From Blasia pusilla (taxonomy: Eukaryota > Marchantiophyta > Marchantiopsida > Blasiales), in assembly GCA_050084515.1 (NCBI GenBank), contig CM114273.1:16430001-16494000 (forward strand): a stretch of DNA of 64,000 bases, read 5' to 3'. Each line of letters starts with the position of its first letter. Within the stretch, counting starts at the first letter, position 1. Shown here piece by piece: positions 12,501-23,939 of this stretch. Both the position numbers and the translations under genes were made by a program. A model generated the notes under the pieces. The model was not told the DNA's origin. It did not search any database and saw only the letters and a list, made by a program, of their open reading frames with translations.

Positions 12501-12752
12501 ATTTTCAGTGCAGGGCATCTTTGCAGCCCAGGTTTGGTCAACTTGTTGGGGAAAGGATCTGACAAGGTGAGAGATATAAGTGTGTTTGAACGGCAAGGTC
12601 ACCTATCTCTGGTCCGTGTCTCCATGGGCCCCATGACCACTTTCCATGATGTGTACAGGCTGGCAGAGTTCTTGTCTCGTTTTAGGGACGAAGAGTCCTT
12701 GTCGGGCGAGGCAATGAATTTCTATGAGGACCAATCGGCAGCACGAACCTAG
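9542..12752 (+). CDS. Molybdenum cofactor sulfurase-like PLP-fold protein lacking the PLP lysine
   Basis: Model: exons 9542-9598, 10331-10900 and 11493-12752, all with GT-AG introns and codon-boundary junctions, giving 628 residues. The last two exons are secure; the 19-residue first exon (MFNRISSKLRS...) is inferred from a good donor and in-frame joining at 10331, and translation could instead start at 10358. Residues 20-190 are acidic, low-complexity and probably disordered. From about 194 (LVYLDYANCGLFS) to the end it follows the class V aminotransferase fold of the plant sulfurase-like family: YSIIFTSGLTAGFRL, GLFCFPLQS and WQVMVDAS with the PLP-pyridine Asp (D371). At the Schiff-base position, where relatives read SFYK, it has SALQ (Q397, codon 12054-12056). 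The conserved GYPPGVG follows, so the alignment is unambiguous. The true sulfurase's C-terminal MOSC domain is absent, as in the short (about 560-600 residue) plant members. Inference: a non-catalytic or altered paralogue; substrate and location unknown. Confidence 0.85.
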
Positions 12753-14117
12753 AACCTAGAGATAACTACCGGTGTCCCCTCAACATCCTCTTAGTGGAAA
12801 TACGTCCGCTCAACATACTCCTACTATTTTCCATCTTACCTGTATCTAATGTGAGTGAGTGTTCGTGCCAGACGCTTCACGAAATACTTATTAGTCCAAG
12901 AATTGGACTAGTTACGCAGCGATGATGAGAAGGTACTTCGCAATCCCTCTTCTGTCCAGCTAGCTACCGGAAGCATCTTGGGCACCCATAAGCACCGATA
13001 AAGAATTCACAATCGGTACGCATCCAAGGAAATTAGCTAAGAAAATACGTCTGAGCATTCGCACATCCACGATTAATACCCACCAAAATTCCGGCCGATG
13101 AATTTTGACGTGTGATTTTCCTTCGTTCTGGTACACTTCACACAGAACACGGCATATATGTGGCGGACACGGGAAAATGGAGTTCATCGTCGACATCTAT
13201 GTAAACGTCCTGGTCTGTTCCCGTTGGCCTCTGTACCTCACACATATCTTCTCGACAAATATAGTTGTGTTAAACCGATGGAGATGTCCGGGTTATGCAT
13301 AAAATAAGAAAAATAAAAAAAGACTGGCGGGTTTAGGACGTGTTAGCGTGGATGAAGTGTCCGGGTTGTGCATAAAAAATAAAAAAATTCATAAAGACTG
13401 GCGGGTTTAGAACAGTTACATTGGAAGCAAAGAGAATCTGATTTTACTCCGGATTATTAAACATCGACAATGTACCACTTCCTGTTAAATTATTTTCGTT
13501 ACGCAAACCATTGTCCCTGATTTTCGAAAGAAAAATTTCCACTAAATGAACTAAAAGTTATTGACGGTGAAATAGTTTATTAGAATTAATGGCTCCCTTC
13601 AAACCGGTTTCAATTTTATAATTCTGTAGAACCGTGGCAGGTCTCATTGGCACGTCTCCTGTAAATCCTTTGTCGGACAGCACTAGAGCACCCTGCTATG
13701 AAGACACTACAGTTTACGCATTGTACGACTTCACAAAAGCCGTCTAGCCGTTATTAACTAGACGAGGCAACTTCTTTGGACATGAAAATTTATCCATTTC
13801 CATCAAAAGGTAGAACAAATATACACGCTAGAATGGCTCATTTTTTTCATAAATTCACTCCTCGTGGAAACCCTGAAGGATCAAAACTCACAGGCACTTG
13901 CACATCTGCATTTTGACAAAGTAGTGTGAAATGATCCTCGTTGATATAAACACTCGCTGTGAGCAAAGAAAAAGAATGATGAAAATCCCTGTTCCTAACT
14001 ACGAGGTGAAGTAGACTACAAAAAGGGAAAGGTGCACAACGTCAACTAATCACGTCACTTAATAGGAGCACCCAAACTATGATTTCAGATTCAGGGGGAC
14101 AAGGTGAGCTACACTAT
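12753..14117. other. Intergenic between convergent genes (3' UTRs)
   Basis: The sulfurase-like gene ends at 12752 and CCT1, on the opposite strand, ends at 14118, so this 1.36 kb should hold both 3' untranslated regions and terminators. I see no coding potential. It contains the direct repeat listed separately at 13279-13413. Confidence 0.6.
13279..13413 (+). repeat. Tandem direct repeat, two copies of about 65 bp
   Basis: Copies at 13279-13338 and 13349-13413 both run from TGTCCGGGTT through GCATAAAA and an A-rich core to GACTGGCGGGTTTAG. They differ by small indels in the A-rich part. Confidence 0.75.
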
Positions 14118-17100
14118 CTATTCATCCTCCCCTTGCTCTTCCTTAAATAGCTTGATCATATCATCAATCCGAAGTATAGTGATGGCCGCCTCAGTAGCAA
14201 ACTGCATAGAGGAAAATACAAATACATCCACGACGAGTGAGATGCTTAACTACTTTGGCCAGTACCCACTATCCAATTCGTTTCTGTGGAAGACCTTTCA
14301 GTTTACAAATTCACCTTAAATGTTGTCTACTCCACAGCGAGCTTACAATTCAGTATTTTAGAGACTATAAAACCCCACATAAATGGCAGATAAATACAAG
14401 AGATCTGTGCCTGCTTTACATTAAAAGAGCAGTTGAAATCTTCCACTACAACATACCTGTATAATCTTCACTTTGCTCATGGATGGCTCCAAAACCCCAG
14501 CCTCAAGGTTGTTTCTTACTGCGCCCTTTATAAGATCAAGCCCAGTCCTGAAGTGGAAACATGGTGGAGGTTTTCTCTTGAGGTTTCAAAATTCTTGCTA
14601 AATGCAATCCAATACATATGAACAACAGCAAGTATTATCTCCGAAGCACCGGTATTCAGTAGTTAACAGAAAAAAAAATCCATAGAAATTGTGTTCCTGT
14701 AGACAAAACAAATGCAAGGAAAAATTTACCAAGCAAGATGTTGCTTGTCTGGCTTGGTCTGAGCATTGTGGTGATAAGCACGAAGTTTTGCAACCAACTC
14801 AGTGGCATCTTTGGCGGCATTCACAGCCAAAACCTGAAAATTATTTCATTAGTTAGACCAGATTCCAAATGATTATCCAAATAGTTAGAAACCAAGTAAA
14901 CGGCTTCACGATCACTTCGCAGACAATATGGGGAAATCTATCATAGTACTAGTCAGCAAGCTTAGAGAATGACAGATTGGATGGAACAATATCTGAAACA
15001 AAACTCCAATAAATCAATTTCCAGCGTTGCTACAGCTACGCTACCTTGGGAATGACAAGCAGAGCTTCTGCAAATTCTGCAATTGCAAGCTGTTCACGCG
15101 ATCCAAAAGTTGTCGCCAAATTTTCCAGGTATACAGATAAGGCTGCCTCCACGGCGCCTCCTCCAGGTACAACCTGAAAATATGAACTCATGAGTTTGGA
15201 CCTACCAGGTTTCCAGGATAGATACAAGTAATATCATTGCAAGTTTGAGGTCTTAGCTTGACATATGAATTCACCAAACTAGGTGAGCAAAATACCAGAT
15301 TTGACTCCAATGTTCGTTTCACAATGCTCAAAGCATCATGTAATGATCGCTCCATTTCATCGAGCATGTAGTCATTTGCTCCCCGTAAGATGATAGAAAC
15401 CTACAAGACCAAGAATGTTCTACATTACTTTGTTACAAGCCAGTGTGACTCATGAAAATCACTCCAAATAATGACTGGAGAGTGTCCATTCTATGACGTT
15501 TAACTTGCCTTCGTTGGTCACAAAAATAACACATACATCAACCTCTCAAAACCTGAGAATCTTGACAATGCAGTGAACCTTGAATCATCAAAAAAGCTGC
15601 AGTGAAAATCTTACCGCTCTTGAACTCTTTGCTCCCTTGATAAGAACCACATCATCATCAGCCACATTCTCCTCGACTACTTCTTCCGCATGTCCTAAGA
15701 ATGATGCATCAAATGTTTCTCCACCTTCCATGTCTGCAAATGTAAGCACCTGGAAATGCCAAGGATTAATTACCTTTCTCCTTAAAAAACTCCTCACTCT
15801 GTCTACGCACTCTTAAGCACATAATCACAATTAGGCACATAAATACTTTGGTTTAGGAGTGCACATCACTTCTTCATTGTCAACATGCTGTCTGACATTT
15901 CCAACTATCCCAGAACAACTAAAGTTGTGTTTCACGAAGTTCAGCACCTCACAAGCCCAAAGCTCAGGGAGCTTCAAATGTAGTAAATAGCATTGTCATA
16001 ACCACGATACAAACCCAGAGTCTTCATTCCCTGGAACTTTGATTCGCATGTACCTGAGTAGCTCCAGTTGCTTTAGCAACATGGCGCATGTCTTCTTTCC
16101 GTACTCTACGCACAGCAATTGCACCTGCTTCCACAAAGTACTGCCTCAACACAAGTATCATCATTAGCAATTCCACAAAAAATTACCCTACAAATCTCCC
16201 ATAAGTTGATACCCGTACAACCTCCAGCACATAAAACGTCTGCACTATCAGACCAAAAAGGTGTCAATGGATCCCAGTATAATGTCAACGTCAACATGAT
16301 GCTGAATCTACACCATTTTTGCAACCAATTCAGTGCACATCTAAGGCAGCCTTCACAGCCAAATCCTGTAACTTATTCCAGATGCTAGAAACCAGGTTAT
16401 AAATGATTATACATACACTTAGATACCAAGCATACCCAGACCTTCGGGACTAGTGAGTGGGTTCAAGTTGAACATTATCCTAAATCTACACAACTGAGTT
16501 CAATGTCTACTTACACTCCAGATGGGTGATTAAGTTCAACGTGGACAGAGAGTACAAGTATATGACTGGAACCCCTGTATCCCTCTCCATTACTAGCAAG
16601 TACAGAAAATCTTACCTTGAGAGACATGTCATCAATTCCCTTAGTTGTGAGGATAACGTTAGCCCCAGCTTTCAAGATTTTCTCAATTCGTTCTTTCGTG
16701 ATATCCGACTCCCTGAAGAAGAAACAAACATGTAGTTAGAAGAAGCCTTCAAGACAGAAATTCCTGCAGGGTGGAAGATATGGAGTTAACTATTGTTGTG
16801 ACAAGGACATTGAACTCACTCACCGATCCCGAATCTTCTCAAGCTCCCTTGGATCAGTCACAAGCACCTGGACCCCCATCTGCATCTTCATCTTCTGCAA
16901 GTTTAGGTCCAGACAGGCAATCCGAGCAGGAGAAACCCGCTTTGGCATACCCTGGGCTGCACGACCCGTATTTAAAGCATACCCATTGAGCAAGTAGCTT
17001 TCTCGTGCACTCTTGCCATGAGCCTTTAAAACATTGATTGCCTGCACAAAAAAAGAACATGCCAAAAGAATCTTAGCATTGAAGTGAGTTCACACCAAAT

Positions 17101-20100
17101 GCATTGCAACCTCCATTTCACAAATGGAAGGAACAGTTACGACTTCGCAAAGAACACATTGATATCTTGTCAAGAATCTGGGCAGAAAACAAACCAAGAT
17201 GGGAATTGTCCAAATCACTTCACAAAGACTGAAAAAACAAATAGTCGTGTAATGACACTGTCTGGGACGATCATTTAACCTTCAAGAAACTAAGACTCAT
17301 GATAGCCAACTGTCCCAGGAATTCACACCAAAACTTGACCTATAAGCCACTTTCACATGGAGGCTCGAACAGCTAACCTTAATAGGGTACTTGACCTCGC
17401 CCCTCTCATTTGTTGTCTTTACAGACAATACAGCATCAACTACCTGAAATAGTGAAGAGAACACATCCCATTGCCAAATATGTCAGAGATTAGCCATTAC
17501 AATCCCACCAGAATAAAGCAACTGCAGAAGAAAAAAATTTGTTGTGTTACTTCAACTCCTTAGGTAGTACTAGCTGTGCCCAAACATCTGATGAGATTTC
17601 ACTTTCCTTCGAGTGTAATCAACCAAAACCTTCTCAACCACCCTACTTCTAAAATGTGCACATTATCAGTTCATTAAAGACACTTGAGAGTTGTTGTACA
17701 GGTCAAGACGTGAAAGCCCAACGTTGTAGTCCCAAAGACCAAACTGAAAAGGAAATGTGGAAGTGACTTGCCATTTTAGAGAAGAATTCGCTATCTGTTC
17801 CAATAATTTTTGATGACATACTTGTCTTTGCACAATTTGCAAGAGACTCTTTTCCCAACTTATCAACCTGAACAAAAAGGATCAGTAGTCTTAGGGACCC
17901 AACTCTTAAATTTACAATCAGGCAGTCAGACATGACAGCCCACAGTGACTAATGGTTACTGATACACTGCACACATCACTTCCTGATCTGACATATATGC
18001 AGCAGCAAGTCTCATAGTACACGATCATTTTCTTCAAACACGTATGATTGACTGGCTTTGTAAGACTCAGAATAATCTCTTATTCAAGAACGAAGTTGAA
18101 ATTGGGTGTGATTTGAATCTACAACGGCCTTCAAAATGATAACATCCTAATCCACATATGAGTTTTTCTCCATCAATGGAAGGTACCAAAAAGCCACACA
18201 TGAGACATGAAATGACCACAACGCAATACCACAGGAGGCGATTTGACCCATATTGACCAAATAGCACAACTTACCTTGGTGGCAAGCTTATCTTCAATAT
18301 ACTTGCAGGACTCGCGCATAGCAAGCTACAACACAATTGTGAGTGGTGAACTGCATCAGATCTCTTTTAAGAAGACAAAATTTAACTATTAACCATGAAT
18401 GAGTGACCAAGGCCATAGATTATTGGGATTGTTCTTAAGTCCGTGAGTTCCAGAGCCACTCCACAGATGCTGGAGTGGAATCATCATTTTCAGCTGGCCC
18501 AGTGAAATTTCGGAGCTGAAATTTTATGTCAAAATGTAGAGACTTTCACGTGAACGGCAGTGACAGGAAAGCCAAAAGAAGTTGCAACTCACTCGATATC
18601 CACTGATGATGGATGTAGGATGTATCTTGTTCCTCACAAGATCATTAGCTCTCTGCATGGGACGATTTCCTGGGTGTCAGAGACTAAGCTCAACATCTTT
18701 TCGGCTGTCCACCGTGCTTCATAGATGACAGGCAAAATTGGAGCCATACCCTTATGACTTTCTTGTTAGCAAACTTAACTTTGACTTTCCCAGCGGTGTG
18801 GGTAATAGGAAACTACCCTACAAATTTGCTGAGCTAATATCACCAACCAAACGCTATACCTTGAGCAGCTCGGCTGCAATGATGACCACTGAAGTGGTAC
18901 CATCTCCCACTTCCCGATCTTGCAATTCAGCCAGCTCCACCAGCACCTGCAGATTATGACTTCAAGGCTGTGACTGAATTCCAAACTCATCTTCACATTA
19001 ACACCCTAGTGAGGACCAGTAGTTAACAAACAGAATTGCCTCTAAAGTACAGAGGAGGATAGTCTGAGAAGATAACGAGGGAAATAAGAATTCAAGGGCA
19101 AATGCCGGAAGAATTATCTTGATAGAATATCCCGTAATTGTAAGACTCACCTTGGCAGCAGGATGCTCTACTTCCAACATTTTCAATATGGTTGCACCAT
19201 CGTTAGTGATAGTCACATCACCAATATCATCCACAAGCATCTGATTCAAAAGAACAATGTCACTCAGCGAGGACATTCTCGGCTAAATGTGCCAAAACTA
19301 TTAAGTGTGGAAGTAAACTCGTGGCAATACGTACTAAACTGCCTCTTGGCAGTTACAATCTCATTCAGACTAACAATTACAGTTGACGTCCACATTCATC
19401 TTCAGTGCTGAGGATTACTTGCGATATTCACAATCTGTTCATTCCATTTGAACCCGTACGTATTAATAGGGATCGGACAACATTGCCGGAACACTGTGAC
19501 AGGACAATCAAGTCACTGCATACACTGCTCCCCAAACTTCAGAGAGGATCAAGACTATGTTTCAATCATATCAACGTAATATTAAGATGTTCGGACCGAT
19601 TCTCAAATCGACCAGCACATCTATGCTGAGATCGTTGCATGGAAGGACAGGCTAATCTGCGATTGAGACACACGTCACCTCCATAGCAGATACGCATCCC
19701 AGTGCATCTACATTAGGTTAAGGGGACCTGCCTCAACGAAAAATGGAGATGAGGTACTAGCAGCCTAACCGTGCTGTCAGCGACGAGAGAGAAAAAGAAA
19801 CTGGGCTGGTTTCAGAATGAAGAGTAGATTAATTTCCGCAATGCCGACCCACATGAAAGGGAATCTACGAGCTTCTCAGGGACTATCCAGGACCCTCACC
19901 TTATCAAGGCCCACTGGCCCGAGAGAGCTCTTCACTATATTCGCCAGAGCTTGGCATGCCATGACTGTGAAACAACCAGACGACAAGAACCTAAGTTAGC
20001 AATCAATGAAGGACATCTCAATGCAGCAAATTTCACTATCAAGCTTTGCTACGTCGTGGGAGCTGATTCATCGGCAGACTCGCTGAGTGACGAGGGCAAG

Positions 20101-20279
20101 CAAAATAAAATCACAATCCCCGAAACTCCAACACAAGAATTGCATCTCCCTCGCATGAACATTTCGCTGGCAAAACGACCAAAACCGCGAACATCCGCAA
20201 GCCGAAACAGACCATTTTGAGTGCGGACATCCTGCCCTGTCTGCCGGTCTCCCAGCAGATCAACTGTTTGCCCAGACAT
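14118..20279 (-). CDS. CCT1: T-complex protein 1 subunit alpha (CCT1 chaperonin)
   Basis: Alpha subunit of the cytosolic CCT/TRiC chaperonin, which folds actin, tubulin and other proteins using ATP. Seventeen exons (high to low): 20213-20279, 19900-19964, 19151-19240, 18860-18946, 18593-18652, 18275-18325, 17772-17867, 17378-17443, 16824-17041, 16616-16712, 16054-16140, 15615-15749, 15296-15400, 15045-15173, 14730-14833, 14457-14547, 14118-14201. They total 1,632 nt, 543 residues, the normal length, with no frame break. Diagnostic features: start [22 protein letters not shown]-like (residues 1-22), LGPVGLDK (37-44), NDGATIL (57-63), ATP-binding GDGTTS (88-93), [13 protein letters not shown], and the C-terminal LRIDDMIKL block ending in acidic EEQGEDE. 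Sixteen introns; fifteen are GT-AG and intron 7 starts with GC (17771-17770). The alpha assignment rests on the N-terminal sequence and the [15 protein letters not shown] block. A telo-box lies upstream at 20458, consistent with housekeeping expression. Confidence 0.97.
16316..16378 (-). pseudogene. Relic copy of CCT1 exon 15 in intron 10
   Basis: Inside intron 10 of CCT1 (16141-16615) lies a degenerate copy of the acceptor side of exon 15 (14785-14845). Both read TTTGCAACCAA-TTCAGTG-like, then GGC-GC-TTCACAGCCAAA and CCTG on the plus strand. On the minus strand the copy gives LAV-AA-D like the exon's [15 protein letters not shown], then hits a stop and a frameshift. It cannot be used as an exon and the main model splices past it. 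Confidence 0.7.
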
Positions 20280-20457
20280 CTTTCGTTTCTTCTAGTGCGA
20301 TTGATCTCGTACAAGCCCGAAATCTTCCTTCGTTCCTTCGCTATCGATTAACAAGTCCTCTCGCATTCCTCTTCCGAATCTCCGAGCGTTCTCGCGGGAA
20401 ATTCTAATCCAAAGATGACCTTCTCTTCCTTTCTTGGTACACGACGCGCGCGCCACG

Positions 20458-20471
20458 AAACCCTAAACCCT
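20458..20471 (-). promoter_or_regulatory. Telo-box in the CCT1 promoter
   Basis: The plus strand reads AAACCCTAAACCCT, about 180 bp upstream of the CCT1 start codon. AAACCCTAA is the telo-box known from promoters of plant translation and cell-growth genes, and it acts in either orientation. The same motif precedes the eEF1B gamma gene at 48275. Confidence 0.6.
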
Positions 20472-20871
20472 GTCGCTCTTCACAACTTGTGTTGTAACTT
20501 CGGAGGTTCCTAACAAAGTTCTTAACAAGATTTACTATTTATTCCCGGGGTTAAAGGGCATATTAATAACAAATCTATTAATTTATGGGAAATAAAATAA
20601 TGTTTTATGAGTTAGTGTATAGTCCATGAACGCAAAAGATTAATTGTGTTGATATAAATTTATTTATTTTCCTTGCTGCAAGTAATATGTGAATATTTTT
20701 CTTGTTGCTCAGTTATCATGTGTCAAACATAGAGGTGTTTGCAAATTAAGAAACCACTTCTCCCATAATAATATAGACATTGGTGATTTGTTTGCAACCA
20801 TGAGATTATAAGATTTTCATATCAAACATATAATTGCTCTTGCCTCTTATTTGCATCCTAATAATACAAAA
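20472..20871. other. AT-rich spacer
   Basis: AT-rich DNA between the CCT1 promoter and the Helitron remnant; no gene. A TCTATATTATTAT sequence on the minus strand near 20778 resembles a Helitron 5' end but lacks the host A. Confidence 0.45.
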
Positions 20872-23340
20872 ACTACTAAAGTTTATGTGCATCGCATGGG
20901 CAAATTTAATTTCATTGAAGTATTTCTTTATATACTACATTTCGTGTACTACACCTTGCTATTTGACTTCATTGCTTCCAACGGTAATGTGGATGGAACT
21001 TCTTTTCCCTACTTTAGATAATGCTACATGCAATTGACCATGAGAAAATACAGGAGTAGGCAAGTAAATGCCAACCTTTTGCAAAATTTGACCTTGAGAC
21101 TTTTTATTAGTCATAGCAAAAGTTGGACGAGGAATTGAAACCTTAGTAAATCAAATGGCAAACAAGAATCTGATGCAATCAATGGGATACGTGGAATAAA
21201 AACTCGACCTCCAATATTCTTCCCTATGATGATCTCAGCATCAATGCAATGTTGCATAAATCTACGAATCACCAATCTCGTTACGTTTCCTTGTCCTTGT
21301 GACCCATTCATGTTTCGTAAGAGCATGATTGGTGCACCAATCTTCAAATTTAAACGATGCGGAGGTATTCCAAAAGGAAAGCATGTGTTTGAAAATTTCG
21401 TTGGATAGATATGACTCATCCCCTCATTTGGAATGAGGGGATGAGTCATATCTATCCAACGAAGTTTTCAAACAAATAATATGCTCTTGTACACAATGTG
21501 CTTGAATTTGTGAGAACAAATAATTTATTAGTTCATAAAGTTAGTAAAACAATCCTAAACCCTAAAGAAAAAATAAGTGTAGAAGATATATCCAACTTAA
21601 AAGATTACCTGTCCACGAAATCGATACATAACATCTGCATTTATGTCATCAAAATCTCTATTTCTTGGAGTCAAAATAGTTGTATCTCTCAAGAAACCAA
21701 TGTCGTGGAATTGGCAAGGAGAATTGCCATATATCAAATCAATAAGATCAGATATCTTATTACTATCAGTAACAATTTCAAATGGGAATTGTATGAAATC
21801 TTCTCCCAAAGAAGATTTCATACAAGGGTGCAAAGGTACACAACTCTCTCTCTCACTTCCAATAACCAATTAGCAAAACTTTGTTGTTCAACACGCAAAT
21901 GACCTTCCAACCTTTGAACTCGCATATTTGTTGTCAACTTCATGACCTTTACATTAGACCAAATAGATGATCTCTTTATGGTATCTTTGATGATTTGTGG
22001 CCGATCTCCATGACGAACAATTGGCAACACTTTACGAAAATCGCCACCAAATATCAAAAGTTTTCCTCCAAATGGTATTTGCCATAGATCATCATAAATA
22101 ACTCTCATAATATCTTGTAAAGTGCGATTCACAACCTCGAATGCATGACCATGAGTCATAGGTGCCTCGTCCCATATATAAAGCATTGCCTAGCGGATTA
22201 AGCGTACTCCATCACTATCGACTAATCAACTATAAACGACAGAGGAAAAGAAATTAGAAGTTGTAATAATTGGACTAATGAAACTATATTTTTTAATACG
22301 ATTGCATGTAAAGTGGTTATTGGCACTTACTTGCAAGTAGACCTCTCATGAAGATTGATGGGGATTCTAAAACGTGAATGTGCAGTACGTCCTCCTTTCA
22401 ACAATAAAGCAACTATTCCAGATGATGATACAACCAATGCTATACCTCTTGCACTCCTCAAGCTTGCAAGGAGAAGATTATATATATATATATCTTTCCC
22501 GTTCCATATGTACCATTGGTGAAAAATACTTTTGAAGATGGTGGAGCCTTTAAGCATATTTGATCAAACTCATCATGTATAGCATCCCAAATAACACGTT
22601 GTCCTTCATTCAGGCACACTTCTCCCAGTTGCACTTGCTCAAATAATTATTCCGTATCATATAATTGACTCCATAAGGTTGTAGGTTGAGCATGTACGTT
22701 GTACGCTAGAATAATTGCGAATAGACGGCGAAGTGAAGAACTTGTCCGGATCGCAAAAGCTTCTTGAAAGCAAGAGAACACTTCCCTACCATCCTCAAGA
22801 AGTCCCAATTGGATGGCAACCTCCTTGAATGTTGGACATAATATTCCATTGACAGTTCTCAAGCATTCATATGTCTTTGCTCCTCGAACATGATGAAGAA
22901 GTCATCTCAACCAATGACGTTCTCCTTCACCTATGAAGAAGTGAATAAATCAGCTCATCCTAATATAAATGCATCACTTTAGATGGTGGAAAATAAATGC
23001 AAGCGTACATAACAAATATTGAGTATTCACTTGCATGAGTGAGGTATAAGCGGCCGATAGGATGGCCACGACCATTTCTTTTTTGTACCCTACAAATCCA
23101 TGTCTTGTTACTCCAACAATAATATCAAGGAAAATCTATATGTAGATATAATCAGGCAATGGAATCATATAGATTGTTGCGAACCATTGTGTCAAAATCG
23201 TCTCTCTATTTAGTTGCAAATCTTCGTGAGGAGTATCAACATCATTGAAGTAGACTATTTGTTGTTCTGGAAGATGAACAACTAATTGCACAATACTTTG
23301 AAGTTCAGCATGTAGACTAAACTCGAAGAGTCGCCAACAT
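20872..23340 (-). pseudogene. Dead Helitron: Pif1-type helicase region and 3' end
   Basis: Minus-strand fragments, in order from high to low coordinate, match the helicase half of plant Helitron RepHel proteins. VYFNDVDTPHEDLQ at about 23.2 kb is followed by the pre-helicase block MRTVNGILCPTFKE at 22.8 kb. Next comes a degenerate Walker A (GTYGTGKD) with LALVVSSSGI-like and GGRTAHSRFRIPI at 22.3-22.5 kb. Walker B WDEAPM, FGGDFRKVLPIV and TTNMRV lie at 21.9-22.2 kb. The C-terminal PPHRLNLKIGAPIMLLRN, RVFIPRIPL and an FAM-KSQGQ segment run down to about 20.95 kb. Many stops and frameshifts and an internal palindrome at 21387 show it is dead. A CATGCGATGCAC motif followed by TTTAGTAGT (20895 to 20872, minus) resembles a decayed Helitron 3' hairpin and CTAGT end, so the left edge is approximate. 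Confidence 0.8.
21387..21473. repeat. 42-bp palindrome with a 3-nt loop
   Basis: Arms 21387-21428 and 21432-21473 are reverse complementary with a single mismatch, separated by TGG. The lower-coordinate arm belongs to the helicase reading frame (HIYPTKFSNTCFPFG on minus), so the higher arm is an inverted duplicate that interrupts the gene. Confidence 0.9.
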
Positions 23341-23939
23341 GCCTTTGAAGAATATATATATCTAGAAAAATGAAGTAAAGTATTAAAGTAAGGAGAATGA
23401 AGTAAGATTCAGTTGAGGAATAGAATATCATGCAACACAATAATCAATTAGCACAATCTTACCTTGCATCAAGATAAGACATTGTTTCATCAATAGTGTC
23501 AATTGTATTGGAGGTATGTGTCACGACTGTTAGGATAGATCGGTGGGATTTAGAAGAGCATCTTCACTAGAAGTGGAGGATTTGCCCAAGAGGTCGAGGA
23601 TGACCTGCTGAGGCCCCGGAAAACCTGAGAGAGCAGATTTCCCCTTCGTTTCGGTTCATTTGGAGTCATATATAGAAACTTACTATTTCACGTAAGTTTC
23701 CATGTTAGGGATAGTTGACTTTTCACTTTTGGAAGTGGCCCTTGACCCGCTAAAGCAGGTCAAGAGCCAAGGAGGTGACCAGCGAGCATAGGTTACCGTT
23801 GAGAGGGCTTGGGAGAGGGAAGGGGGTATACCTCCAAGAGAGAGAGCTTGAGAGCTCATTCTGTCTTTGTTGAACCTCTTGGCATAAGGCGGCGGTGTCG
23901 TATAGTACCCTCAGGTAAAGAGGGAGCTTTGGGGAGTTG
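23341..23939. other. Spacer between Helitron and gypsy remnants
   Basis: No gene. The last part, from about 23.5 kb, is less AT-rich and may be gypsy LTR or leader sequence. The 12-mer TGTCGTATAGTA at 23896 recurs at 25657, just after a polypurine run downstream of the gypsy pol fragment. Confidence 0.4.
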
